In this document: positions 1 through 4,834 of the stretch, one piece after another
How the letters are laid out: the number at the start of each line of letters is the position of its first letter
Numbering within the stretch: position 1 is the first letter of the stretch
Assembly: GCA_030690925.1 (NCBI GenBank)
Contig: JAUYFO010000081.1
Location: 1 to 13,246, forward strand
Direction: 5' to 3'
Length of the DNA: 13,246 nt
Origin: Candidatus Moraniibacteriota bacterium
GTDB lineage: Bacteria; Patescibacteriota; Minisyncoccia; Moranbacterales; UBA1568
Notes under the pieces: model-generated
Told to the model about the DNA's origin: nothing
The model's input: only the letters and a program-made list of their open reading frames with translations
Databases searched by the model: none
Made by a program: the position numbers and the translations under genes

Positions 1-239
1 AGAGTCTGCTGCGTCGCCCCATCGGCTTGGTGAGCTGTGGTAATAGTCACCCCGACTACTCCCGAACATTCACGGACACTCTGTTCCGCTACCGCCACAA
101 TCTTCCCCAGCTTTTTCCCTTCCCCTCGACGATTGATCCACACCACAAATTTCTTCCCGGCTTCCTTGGCCTTCCCAGTCCCAACTTCTTTTTCGAGGTC
201 CAGCAAAGCAACCGCGTATTGTCGTATAGAGAGACGCAT
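1..239 (-). CDS. atpH: ATP synthase F1 delta subunit, 5' part (runs off the window)
   Basis: Open frame from an ATG at 239 reading leftwards out of the window; 79 residues are visible. The start MRLSIRQYAVALLDLEKE resembles helix 1 of the delta (OSCP) subunit, which links the catalytic F1 head to the peripheral stalk. Residues 27-70 (FVVWINRRGEGKKL through GVVGVTITTAHQ) resemble the segment that in the E. coli subunit lies about 50 residues later (LIRVMAENGRL through VDVISAAAL). So most of helices 2-4 of the usual N-terminal bundle appears to be missing. The ATG overlaps the atpF stop by one base (TAATG), suggesting translational coupling. Order B-E-F-H is the standard F-type operon. The assignment rests on position plus the N-terminal and junction motifs; the C-terminus is outside the window. 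Confidence 0.8.
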   Translation of the reverse strand, partial: MRLSIRQYAVALLDLEKEVGTGKAKEAGKKFVVWINRRGEGKKLGKIVAVAEQSVRECSGVVGVTITTAHQADGATQQT

Positions 240-724
240 TATGGTAAATATTTTTCAATCAATTCTTTGTCTTTGGCCACGTCGATCTTCTCACGCAAGA
301 TTTTTTCTACGGAAAGCACCACCAATTCCCCGATTTCAGCTTTCGCCTGAGTCAGGGCTTTATTGTGCTCTTCGGTGATCTTGACTTGTGCATCGGCCAA
401 AAGTCGTTTCATCTTGGCTTCCGTCTCCGCTCCACGCTCGACATCACGTTTCTTGGCCGAAGCTTCCGCCAGAGCAATGATTGCCTGGGCTTCTTTACGA
501 GCATCGACCAGTACCGCTTTCTCCTTCACTTCCATGGCACCGAGCTTTTCCTTAGCAGCTTCGGCATCCTTCAGTCCCTGTTCGATGCGCACCGTACGTT
601 TCTCCAGAAAATCAAGCATCGGCTTGTAAGCAAAACGACGCAGCACCCAAAAGAGCACCGCGAAATTTACTGCCTGCGCCAGAAGGAGTTTCCCGTCGAT
701 ACCAAGTTTTGCTAAAACCTCCAT
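239..724 (-). CDS. atpF: ATP synthase F0 subunit b
   Basis: 161 residues, the usual length for subunit b, which forms the peripheral stalk holding F1 static against the c-ring. An N-terminal membrane segment lies at about residues 13-32 (LLLAQAVNFAVLFWVLRRF). It is followed by the typical KPMLDFLEKR turn and then a long, alanine-, lysine- and glutamate-rich helix to the C-terminus, expected to form the b-b coiled coil. A modest ribosome site (AAAGGT) stands about 8 bases before the ATG at 724, one of few on this strand. It lies 19 bases after atpE and overlaps the atpH start by one base. Identification is secure from the topology and from its place between atpE and atpH. Confidence 0.95.
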   Translation of the reverse strand: MEVLAKLGIDGKLLLAQAVNFAVLFWVLRRFAYKPMLDFLEKRTVRIEQGLKDAEAAKEKLGAMEVKEKAVLVDARKEAQAIIALAEASAKKRDVERGAETEAKMKRLLADAQVKITEEHNKALTQAKAEIGELVVLSVEKILREKIDVAKDKELIEKYLP

Positions 725-743
725 GCGTGTACCTTTAAGAAAA

Positions 744-971
744 CTAGGCGAAGAGAATCATCAAGGCGATAACCAAGGCGTAAATTGCCACCGCTTCCGT
801 CACGGCAATAGCCAGAATCATCGTGGTTTGCACTTTAGCCTGCGCTTCCGGATTACGACCGATGGCTTCCAAAGCCTTAGAGGCCAAAATACCGAGCCCA
901 ATACCAGGACCAATAGCTCCCAGACCCATAGCAAGGGCGGCTCCGATGAATTTTGCTGCTTCGATGTCCAT
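744..971 (-). CDS. atpE: ATP synthase F0 subunit c (rotor ring)
   Basis: 75 residues forming two membrane helices joined by the conserved polar loop ALEAIGRNPEAQ (residues 33-44). The first helix carries the glycine-rich ring-packing motif GAIGPGIGLGILASKA. The ion-carrying acid is Glu59 in AVTEAVAIYALVIALM. The residues that mark sodium-binding rings (Gln in GPGVGQG, and Ser/Thr just after the glutamate) are replaced here by Leu26 and by Ala-Val, so proton coupling is the better inference. No clear Shine-Dalgarno site precedes the ATG. The gene is separated from atpB by a 209-base spacer that holds repeats and its own candidate promoter. That is unusual inside this operon and may serve the higher demand for c subunits. 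Confidence 0.97.
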   Translation of the reverse strand: MDIEAAKFIGAALAMGLGAIGPGIGLGILASKALEAIGRNPEAQAKVQTTMILAIAVTEAVAIYALVIALMILFA

Positions 972-1014
972 AGCTTTATACTAAATAATTACATGTTAAT
1001 TGAGCAATTTGACC

Positions 1015-1043
1015 ATCATACAGCCATTTTTCATTTTTGTCCA
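1015..1043 (-). promoter_or_regulatory. Candidate internal sigma70-type promoter for atpE
   Basis: On the minus strand TGGACA (1038-1043) is separated by exactly 17 bases from TATGAT (1015-1020); each hexamer matches the consensus at 5 of 6 bases. Transcription would start about 37 bases before the atpE ATG, allowing atpE-F-H to be transcribed apart from atpB. Seen in sequence only. Confidence 0.55.
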
Positions 1044-1054
1044 ACACTGCTAAA

Positions 1055-1090
1055 ACACAAAACCCAGAACACAAAGACCAGACAAAACTC
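1055..1090 (+). repeat. Heptad-array repeat, family I, copy A (intergenic, inverted relative to copy B)
   Basis: Two 14-base units (1055-1068 ACACAAAACCCAGA and 1069-1082 ACACAAAGACCAGA) followed by CAAAACTC. This is the same layout as the minus-strand form of the copies in tatD and tgt: two ACACAAATACCAAA-like units, then CAAAGCCC. Ungapped comparison over about 40 bases with the tgt copy leaves roughly eight differences. Both units share a G at position 13 that the other copies lack. Confidence 0.75.
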
Positions 1091-1134
1091 ATTCTCTAAA
1101 ACCTCAGCTTTCTTTACTTTATACTTTGATAACT

Positions 1135-1166
1135 GGGCTTTGTTTGGCTTTTGTGATTTGAATACC
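1135..1166 (-). repeat. Heptad-array repeat, family I, copy B (intergenic, degenerate)
   Basis: On the plus strand GGGCTTTGTTTGG is identical to the opening of the copies in tatD and tgt. One diverged 14-base unit follows (TTTGGCTTTTGTGA), then a badly decayed second unit. With copy A it forms an inverted pair about 50 bases apart, able to fold into a long imperfect hairpin in the atpB-atpE transcript. Confidence 0.65.
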
Positions 1167-1180
1167 GTGCTGTTAAAAAA

Positions 1181-1936
1181 CTAGTGTTCTGGTGCCAAGG
1201 TCGCCATCTTGAGGAAGACCAAGGTCAGCATAGCAAACACCACCGCCTGAATGAACCCGACAAACACCTCCAGAAACATGAACGGTAGCGGCAAAAAATA
1301 GGGCACCAGATGGAGCATGACGGTGAGCAACACCTCGCCAGCGAAAACGTTACCAAAGAGACGAAAAGTGAAGGAAATAATCTTACCAAGCTCACTGACC
1401 AGTTCCAGGATGCCCACTGCTGTTCCGATACCGTAGGGCTTATGAAAGGGGCTGATGAAAAACTTCTGGCCATACTTCAGAATACCGAGCGCCGCGATTC
1501 CAGTGAATTGTACCGTGATGACGGTGATAAGCGACAGAGCCAGAGTGAAGTTGAGATCGGCCGAAGTACTACGGAGAAAGGGAATGATAGTGGCATGCCC
1601 GGCCTCGTTCACATGAGACAATCCTACGGTACCGAGCCCCGGCAGGAGCCCCACCCAGTTGGCTGTGAGCACAAAGAGAAAGATGGTGGCAATAAGAGGG
1701 AAGAATTGCCGAGCTTGTTTCTTATCCTGAGTGACACTCTCCACCAGATTAAGCAGCGCTTCGAAAATGATCTCGATTACGTTTTGCAGGCCGTGTGGCA
1801 CGAGAGACGGCCGCTTGGTGACACGTGTGATGAAAAAAATAAGGAGCGCGCTCACGACGAGCCCAATCAAAAAAGCATTGGTGATCGGCAAAGCCCCGAT
1901 ACTGAACAGTTTTTCCGCAGCAATCGATATTTCCAT
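1181..1936 (-). CDS. atpB: ATP synthase F0 subunit a
   Basis: 251 residues, a multi-span membrane protein that forms the two ion half-channels beside the c-ring. The essential stator arginine is Arg192 in SFTFRLFGNVFAGE. Other family marks are FFPLIATIFLFVLTANWVGLLPG-type sequence at about 78-100, ILELVSELGKI at 176-186, and the late FIQAVVFAMLTLVFL segment at 228-242 containing Gln230. The N-terminus MEISIAAEKLF matches the usual short periplasmic start, so the ATG at 1936 is preferred. It is the first gene of the operon; no atpI or other assembly gene precedes it. A near-consensus promoter lies 45-73 bases upstream. No strong Shine-Dalgarno site is visible (GACCGGAC precedes the ATG). Confidence 0.97.
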   Translation of the reverse strand: MEISIAAEKLFSIGALPITNAFLIGLVVSALLIFFITRVTKRPSLVPHGLQNVIEIIFEALLNLVESVTQDKKQARQFFPLIATIFLFVLTANWVGLLPGLGTVGLSHVNEAGHATIIPFLRSTSADLNFTLALSLITVITVQFTGIAALGILKYGQKFFISPFHKPYGIGTAVGILELVSELGKIISFTFRLFGNVFAGEVLLTVMLHLVPYFLPLPFMFLEVFVGFIQAVVFAMLTLVFLKMATLAPEH

Positions 1937-1980
1937 GTCCGGTCAAAAATCAAACAAAAAAGACGCTCTAAAACGCCCCT

Positions 1981-2009
1981 ATTGTACCAATGAAATGGTG
2001 AACCGTCAA
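1981..2009 (-). promoter_or_regulatory. Sigma70-type promoter of the ATP synthase operon
   Basis: On the minus strand TTGACG (2004-2009), a 17-base spacer, then TACAAT (1981-1986); each hexamer matches consensus at 5 of 6. The expected start lies near 1974, giving a leader of about 38 bases before the atpB ATG at 1936. It sits in the short gap after the 184-residue gene, so the ATP synthase genes form their own unit. Confidence 0.8.
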
Positions 2010-2022
2010 ACCACCAAAAAAA

Positions 2023-2577
2023 CTAGTGCCGAAGCTTTGGAAAGTCGATGTCAAACCCATCTTCCATGCGCTCTAATCGACCCTTCTTTTCCCAAAACCC
2101 TTTCACAAAAGCTTTGTGTTTTTCCAGCTCTGCCGTCATTTTTGGAAGAATGCGGTCATCATCCCCCAATGTTTTTATCACTTTATTAAGAGCGTTGATG
2201 CGCTCCTGTCTCAAGGGCAATTCAGGCGTAGCCATTTGAACAAATTTCTGTAATGCAATTATATCAGCCTGAACATGCATGCTTGCTAAAGCCTGTTCAT
2301 TAAGCCTACTCGGCGTTTCAGTACTCTGCGGCGCCCTAATTTCTTCAGAAACGAACGTAGCCCCACGGAAACGACTCTTTGCGAGCTTATCCAAATCTAC
2401 CTCGTACTTTTCTTCCCCAGCTACTCCTGCACGCCATAGCCCTTCTGCTTTACGCATATCACCTCTCTCCGACTCCGCACGTTTGGCAACAGCCTGTTGC
2501 TGCCGCCTCGCTGCCGCCTCTTCGGCAAAGGTCCCTGGCTTAGGGTTATCTCCATTGATTGCTTCAAATCCTGACAT
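2023..2577 (-). CDS. Hypothetical charged helical protein (184 aa), paired with the next gene
   Basis: I do not recognise a family. The 184 residues are strongly charged and alanine-rich in the N-terminal 50 (EEAAARRQQQAVAKRAESERG). A less charged middle follows, then a probable amphipathic helix at about 95-170. The protein ends EDGFDIDFPKLRH (172-184). The neighbour upstream ends ENGFKVRFPDAKPTDLH, so both share the motif E(D/N)GFxhxFP a few residues before a final histidine, suggesting paralogues or a common C-terminal docking signal. No signal peptide or membrane segment is seen. It follows the 155-residue gene by 31 bases and is probably cotranscribed with it. No Shine-Dalgarno site. Function unknown. 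Confidence 0.75.
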   Translation of the reverse strand: MSGFEAINGDNPKPGTFAEEAAARRQQQAVAKRAESERGDMRKAEGLWRAGVAGEEKYEVDLDKLAKSRFRGATFVSEEIRAPQSTETPSRLNEQALASMHVQADIIALQKFVQMATPELPLRQERINALNKVIKTLGDDDRILPKMTAELEKHKAFVKGFWEKKGRLERMEDGFDIDFPKLRH

Positions 2578-2608
2578 ATATGTTCAAAAATAAGTAAGGG
2601 AAATCTTT

Positions 2609-3076
2609 TTAGTGAAGATCAGTTGGCTTGGCGTCAGGAAAACGAACCTTGAAACCATTTTCTGCCTTATCAAGTTGAGCGTTTTTTTCTATCAGCTGAC
2701 CTGCTAATTCGGCTACAGCCTTTTGAGCAGCCCCTAAATCAGTCCTTGCCTTAGCATCTCCCTCAGGAGCCCCAGGAGTCTCAAGCATTCTTGTCAACAT
2801 TGTTATTTCTAATCCCCTGCGCACTTTATCAGCAAGAATAGCATCTTTTGCCGTTGCAAGATCAGCAATCTCCGACAGAGCTTCCATTCGTGCCACCTTT
2901 TTGGCATCGAGTTGCTCCGCACTCAGAGGTTGTTCCTTTTCTTTCTCAGCTGCCTGTTCTGTACTTTTTTCTCCAGCCGCCGCCTCTGTTATATTCCTTG
3001 TCCAATCAGCTTCAGCATGCATATTATCCCGATGCACTTTGGCCTCCTCAGAAGCTTTCACATTTTCAAAATCCAT
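2609..3076 (-). CDS. Hypothetical charged coiled-coil-like protein (155 aa)
   Basis: No recognised family. A hydrophilic, probably disordered N-terminal part (residues 1-55, EKSTEQAAEKEKEQPLS) leads into a helical stretch rich in Ala, Leu, Glu and Lys at about 56-138 (ARMEALSEIADLATAKDAIL; AVAELAGQLIEKNAQLDKAE). A break at ETPGAPEGD (99-107) interrupts it. It ends ENGFKVRFPDAKPTDLH, sharing the E(D/N)GFxhxFP motif with the downstream 184-residue protein. No membrane segment or signal peptide. First gene of a two-gene unit with a TATAAT box about 50 bases before the ATG. The ATG has no Shine-Dalgarno site. The codon-level coherence and the shared tail support a real gene; the role is unknown. 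Confidence 0.75.
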   Translation of the reverse strand: MDFENVKASEEAKVHRDNMHAEADWTRNITEAAAGEKSTEQAAEKEKEQPLSAEQLDAKKVARMEALSEIADLATAKDAILADKVRRGLEITMLTRMLETPGAPEGDAKARTDLGAAQKAVAELAGQLIEKNAQLDKAENGFKVRFPDAKPTDLH

Positions 3077-3125
3077 ACTGGTACATTTAAAAAATTATGT
3101 TTACAGCGTACTCTTTCTGTCCATT

Positions 3126-3154
3126 ATTATACACTTTTCTTCCTAAAAATAACA
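3126..3154 (-). promoter_or_regulatory. Candidate promoter of the two hypothetical genes
   Basis: A perfect TATAAT on the minus strand (3126-3131), with only a poor -35 hexamer (TGTTAT at 3149-3154, 17-base spacer). Expected start near 3119, leader about 43 bases. Confidence 0.5.
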
Positions 3155-3161
3155 GGTATTA

Positions 3162-3262
3162 ACCCCAGGGCAAGCCGCGGGGTATTTCACCTGATTTTAC
3201 CGGCACTGCGTTCGGAAACGAAAGCAAGCTTTCGCTTCACTCACTTCGTTTGGTAATAAAAT
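3162..3262. repeat. Nested inverted repeats in the 219-base gap 3077-3295
   Basis: Two structures lie between the hypothetical pair and the tatD unit. First, 3162-3183 folds as ACCCC, AG, GGC, loop AA, GCC, GC, GGGGT. Second, 3194-3262 is bounded by ATTTTACC and GGTAATAAAAT, with AAACGAA (3216-3222) facing TTCGTTT (3245-3251), and a perfect inner hairpin CGAAAGC-AA-GCTTTCG at 3219-3234. There is no T-tract directly after either stem. It could be a terminator for the tatD unit, a decayed miniature element, or both. Confidence 0.55.
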
Positions 3263-3295
3263 ATAAAGGCTTAACAGAGGAAAAATATACTTTTT

Positions 3296-3517
3296 TTACT
3301 CCTCTTTCCCTTCGCTCAGCAGCTTTTGTAGCCGCATCTCATACTCGGCTCGGTCATTGATTGTCCTAGCCATAACAGCTGTCAATTGTGCCGTCCCATG
3401 ATCACTCACTATGATACGCTCATATGCTAAAGTTAACTCTTGTATTTTGGCATCAAGTTCTGCTAGCGTCATAGTTTCGACTGGCTTCTCCGATGGTGTT
3501 GGTGGTTTTTCTGTCAT
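3296..3517 (-). CDS. Small hypothetical helical protein downstream of tatD (73 aa)
   Basis: Start chosen at the ATG at 3517, four bases after the tatD stop. An ATG at 3535 would add MCYDNC and overlap tatD by 14 bases; neither has a Shine-Dalgarno site. The protein begins with a proline-rich, probably flexible tail (MTEKPPTPSEKPVE). It continues with a charged amphipathic helix (LAELDAKIQELTLAYERII) and a second one (MARTINDRAEYEMRLQKLLSEGKEE), so a helical hairpin or short coiled coil is likely. No cysteine pair or membrane segment. No family recognised. Tight spacing implies cotranscription and probably translational coupling with tatD. Confidence 0.65.
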   Translation of the reverse strand: MTEKPPTPSEKPVETMTLAELDAKIQELTLAYERIIVSDHGTAQLTAVMARTINDRAEYEMRLQKLLSEGKEE

Positions 3518-3521
3518 ACAG

Positions 3522-4421
3522 TTATCGTAACACATGAGTAAAAACTGTCTGAAAATTCATAGCAGTTGCTTGCTCCACTTCGGGAACATCTGTACCATGA
3601 AGGCGCGCCACACACCGAGCTGTCTCGACGACAAAACTCGGCTCGTTACGCTCTCCTCGATGAGACTGCGGGGTAAGAAACGGACAATCTGTTTCAACAA
3701 AAATCCGTTCGAGCGGGATCAGTTTCACCGTCTCAGTCAAATCATTTCTGGTTCCCACAAAAGTCTTCTTGACCGGATAGGTGATGTTGCCCGTGAAAGA
3801 AAAATAGGTATTGGGAAGAGTAAGAAACTTTTGTGTCACTTCGGTATCGCCCATATAACAATGCAAAACAACGTTTAGGGTAGAGGGTTTAGGGTTAAGA
3901 CTTTTCAATATTTCATACATATCCTCATAGGCATCGGACTTGCCGTGATCAGCACGACAATGAACGACAAGCGGGAGCTCTAATTCTTGCGCCAAAGCAA
4001 TCTGGGCCAAAAACCCTGCTTTCTGCCATGCTTTCTGCTCATCAGTGATTATTTTTTCTGTATCATGACTGTAGTAGTCTAGTCCACATTCCCCGATTGC
4101 CACCACCTTTTTATTTTTTGTCAGTTGCCGAAGCGCCTCCACCCATTCGTTTATTTGATCTTTTGGACTTTGGGCTTTGTTTGGTATTTGCGCTTTGGTA
4201 TTTGCGCTTTCCACGAGATGGTTCATCTCGTGGGGGTGTATCCCCACTGTCGCATACATATCTGTGTAGGCCTCCGCTATAGCGATGGCCTGCCGACTCT
4301 CATCAACCGTGCAACCAATCACCAGCATCTCCCGTACCCCGGCTGCTCGGGCACGCGCCACCACCGCGTCTCGATCCGCGTCATAACTCTTCCAATACAA
4401 GTGGGTGTGAATGTCTTGCAT
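3522..4421 (-). CDS. tatD: TatD-family metal-dependent deoxyribonuclease carrying two in-frame repeat insertions
   Basis: Start placed at the ATG at 4421 (299 aa). GGGAG stands 7 bases upstream, and the protein then begins MQDIHTHL as the family does; an in-frame ATG at 4475 would only add 18 unconserved residues. Metal-binding motifs of the amidohydrolase-like TIM barrel: His5/His7 (HTH), Glu111 in AIGECGLDYY, His154 in LVVHCRADHG, His187 in VLHCYMGD, and Asp245 in ETDCPFL. The family shows 3'-5' exonuclease or DNase activity in the cytoplasm. Two stretches do not fit: residues 74-84 (NTKAQIPNKAQ) between GIHPHE and the next helix, and residues 174-183 (SLNPKPSTLN) just before VVLHC. Both correspond to DNA repeats, sit in surface-loop positions and leave the catalytic residues intact. 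In Firmicutes tatD typically follows metG. Confidence 0.93.
   Translation of the reverse strand: MQDIHTHLYWKSYDADRDAVVARARAAGVREMLVIGCTVDESRQAIAIAEAYTDMYATVGIHPHEMNHLVESANTKAQIPNKAQSPKDQINEWVEALRQLTKNKKVVAIGECGLDYYSHDTEKIITDEQKAWQKAGFLAQIALAQELELPLVVHCRADHGKSDAYEDMYEILKSLNPKPSTLNVVLHCYMGDTEVTQKFLTLPNTYFSFTGNITYPVKKTFVGTRNDLTETVKLIPLERIFVETDCPFLTPQSHRGERNEPSFVVETARCVARLHGTDVPEVEQATAMNFQTVFTHVLR
3873..3897 (-). repeat. Heptad-array repeat, family II, in-frame in tatD
   Basis: Plus strand reads GTTTAGGG TAGAGGG TTTAGGG TTAAG: TTTAGGG-like heptamers with a 14-base spacing between the two TTTAGGG cores. On the coding strand it gives LNPKPSTLN. A related array with the same 14-base spacing lies at 10522-10542. 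Confidence 0.6.
4172..4207 (-). repeat. Heptad-array repeat, family I, copy C, in-frame in tatD
   Basis: Plus strand: GGGCTTTG (4172-4179), then two identical 14-base units TTTGGTATTTGCGC (4180-4193 and 4194-4207), each made of two TTTGnnn heptamers. Upstream TTTGGAC and TTTGGGC heptamers continue the phase. Coding strand reads NTKAQIPNKAQ. Compared with the tgt copy over 36 bases, it differs only by C versus T at four positions. Confidence 0.85.
4211..4233. repeat. Perfect hairpin joined to repeat copy C in tatD
   Basis: CCACGAGATG (4211-4220), loop GTT, CATCTCGTGG (4224-4233): a perfect 10-bp inverted repeat, three bases from the heptad array. On the coding strand the first arm encodes the HEM of the conserved GIHPHEM; the second arm, adjoining the array, is its exact inverted copy and encodes HLV. 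Confidence 0.85.
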
Positions 4422-4430
4422 AGGGTGACT

Positions 4431-4465
4431 CCCGCCCGCAATGCTACGCGTAGCGTTGAGGTGGG
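4431..4465 (-). promoter_or_regulatory. Long palindrome in the tatD leader that may mask its ribosome site
   Basis: A loop-free core CAATGCTACG/CGTAGCGTTG (4439-4458, one G-T wobble) extends outward to CCCGCC and GGTGGG with few mismatches. On the tatD strand the left side (CCCACCTC) can pair with GCGGGCGGGAG, which contains the GGGAG ribosome site. A TTGACG (4470-4475) lies 17 bases from a TACGCG inside the palindrome; this is too weak a -10 to call a promoter. Confidence 0.5.
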
Positions 4466-4513
4466 TTTGCGTCAATCGCTCAAATTATTAGAAGAAATCT
4501 TACAAAAACCTCC

Positions 4514-4542
4514 TTGCCAGAAACCCCGCTTCCTGTTAGAGT
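4514..4542 (+). promoter_or_regulatory. Candidate promoter of plus-strand island 1
   Basis: TTGCCA (4514-4519), 17-base spacer, TAGAGT (4537-4542) preceded by TGT as in an extended -10. Expected leader about 24 bases before the 26-residue gene. Confidence 0.5.
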
Positions 4543-4572
4543 GGCGGCACCTGCAACCAACCGGAGGTCATC

Positions 4573-4653
4573 ATGCTGGATCCTCTGATTCTATCGATCA
4601 TAGTTTCGACTGTGGTCATAGTGGCAGCGATTCTTTTTCGGTGTCGCCACTAG
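4573..4653 (+). CDS. Small single-span membrane peptide (26 aa), island 1
   Basis: ATG at 4573 with a full GGAGG ribosome site five bases upstream. The 26 residues are a short acidic start (MLDP), a continuous hydrophobic run of about 18 residues (LILSIIVSTVVIVAAILF), then RCRH. This places the basic tail in the cytoplasm under the positive-inside rule. The stop at 4651 is followed 26 bases later by a second small membrane peptide, and the pair has a candidate promoter and a terminator. The size and shape resemble KdpF-like subunits, small stress membrane peptides or type I toxins, but no kdp gene or antitoxin RNA is recognisable. Not assigned to a family. Reality is supported by ribosome site and context rather than homology. 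Confidence 0.6.
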   Translation: MLDPLILSIIVSTVVIVAAILFRCRH

Positions 4654-4679
4654 GATCCCACAACCAAGGAGAACTTCCC

Positions 4680-4787
4680 GTGAGAAAACGCCATCTGCAG
4701 AATCCCATTCTCTGGATTGCCATCATCCTGTTTGCGCTGATGATCATCGGGACTGGCGGGCAGGGAACCATCTCTGTCTTTGGCTAA
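4680..4787 (+). CDS. Small single-span membrane peptide (35 aa, GTG start), island 1
   Basis: GTG start at 4680 with AAGGAG eight bases upstream, the only good start in this frame after the previous stop. Residues 1-9 are basic and polar (RKRHLQNP), 10-23 hydrophobic (ILWIAIILFALMII), then GTGGQGTISVFG. The tail is glycine-rich and moderately hydrophobic, consistent with an N-in membrane anchor. It follows the 26-residue gene by 26 bases and is followed 17 bases later by a hairpin terminator. The in-frame open sequence upstream of the GTG is antisense to tatD and is not part of the gene. No family recognised. Confidence 0.6.
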   Translation: MRKRHLQNPILWIAIILFALMIIGTGGQGTISVFG

Positions 4788-4804
4788 CAGCCCCCCTTCG
4801 ACCC

Positions 4805-4832
4805 AAGCGACCGAAACTCCGGCCGCTTTTTT
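4805..4832 (+). terminator. Rho-independent terminator of island 1
   Basis: AAGCGACCG, loop AAACTC, CGGCCGCTT (one mismatch), running into TTTTTT at 4827-4832. It ends two bases before the last codon of convergent metG; there is no T-tract for the metG direction. Confidence 0.85.
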
Positions 4833-4834
4833 CT

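Noticed and set aside
1310..1993. Long open frame on the plus strand (227 codons) opposite atpB
   Set aside because: Fully antisense to a clear atpB. Its product is polar with no motif; it is a shadow of the membrane-protein codons.
1175..2027. CACTAGTTTTTT at the stop codons of both atpB and the 184-residue gene
   Set aside because: A 12-base match at two stops with no convincing stem before the T-tract; too short to call a terminator or repeat.
4422..4475. Longer tatD start at 4475
   Set aside because: Adds 18 unconserved residues read through the leader palindrome. GGGAG and the family-like start MQDIHTH support 4421.
3469..4612. A 15-base exact match, TCATAGTTTCGACTG, at 3469-3483 (73-residue gene) and 4598-4612 (26-residue gene)
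   Set aside because: A single exact 15-mer in 13 kb is only mildly unlikely, the flanks do not match and the reading contexts differ.
4125..4679. Plus-strand open frame extending upstream of the 35-residue gene into tatD
   Set aside because: The upstream part is antisense to tatD and lacks a ribosome site; the GTG at 4680 with AAGGAG is the supported start.
4573..4787. Type I toxin-antitoxin module in island 1
   Set aside because: The peptides have suitable size and hydrophobicity, but I see no antisense RNA promoter or known toxin motif; kept only as an alternative.
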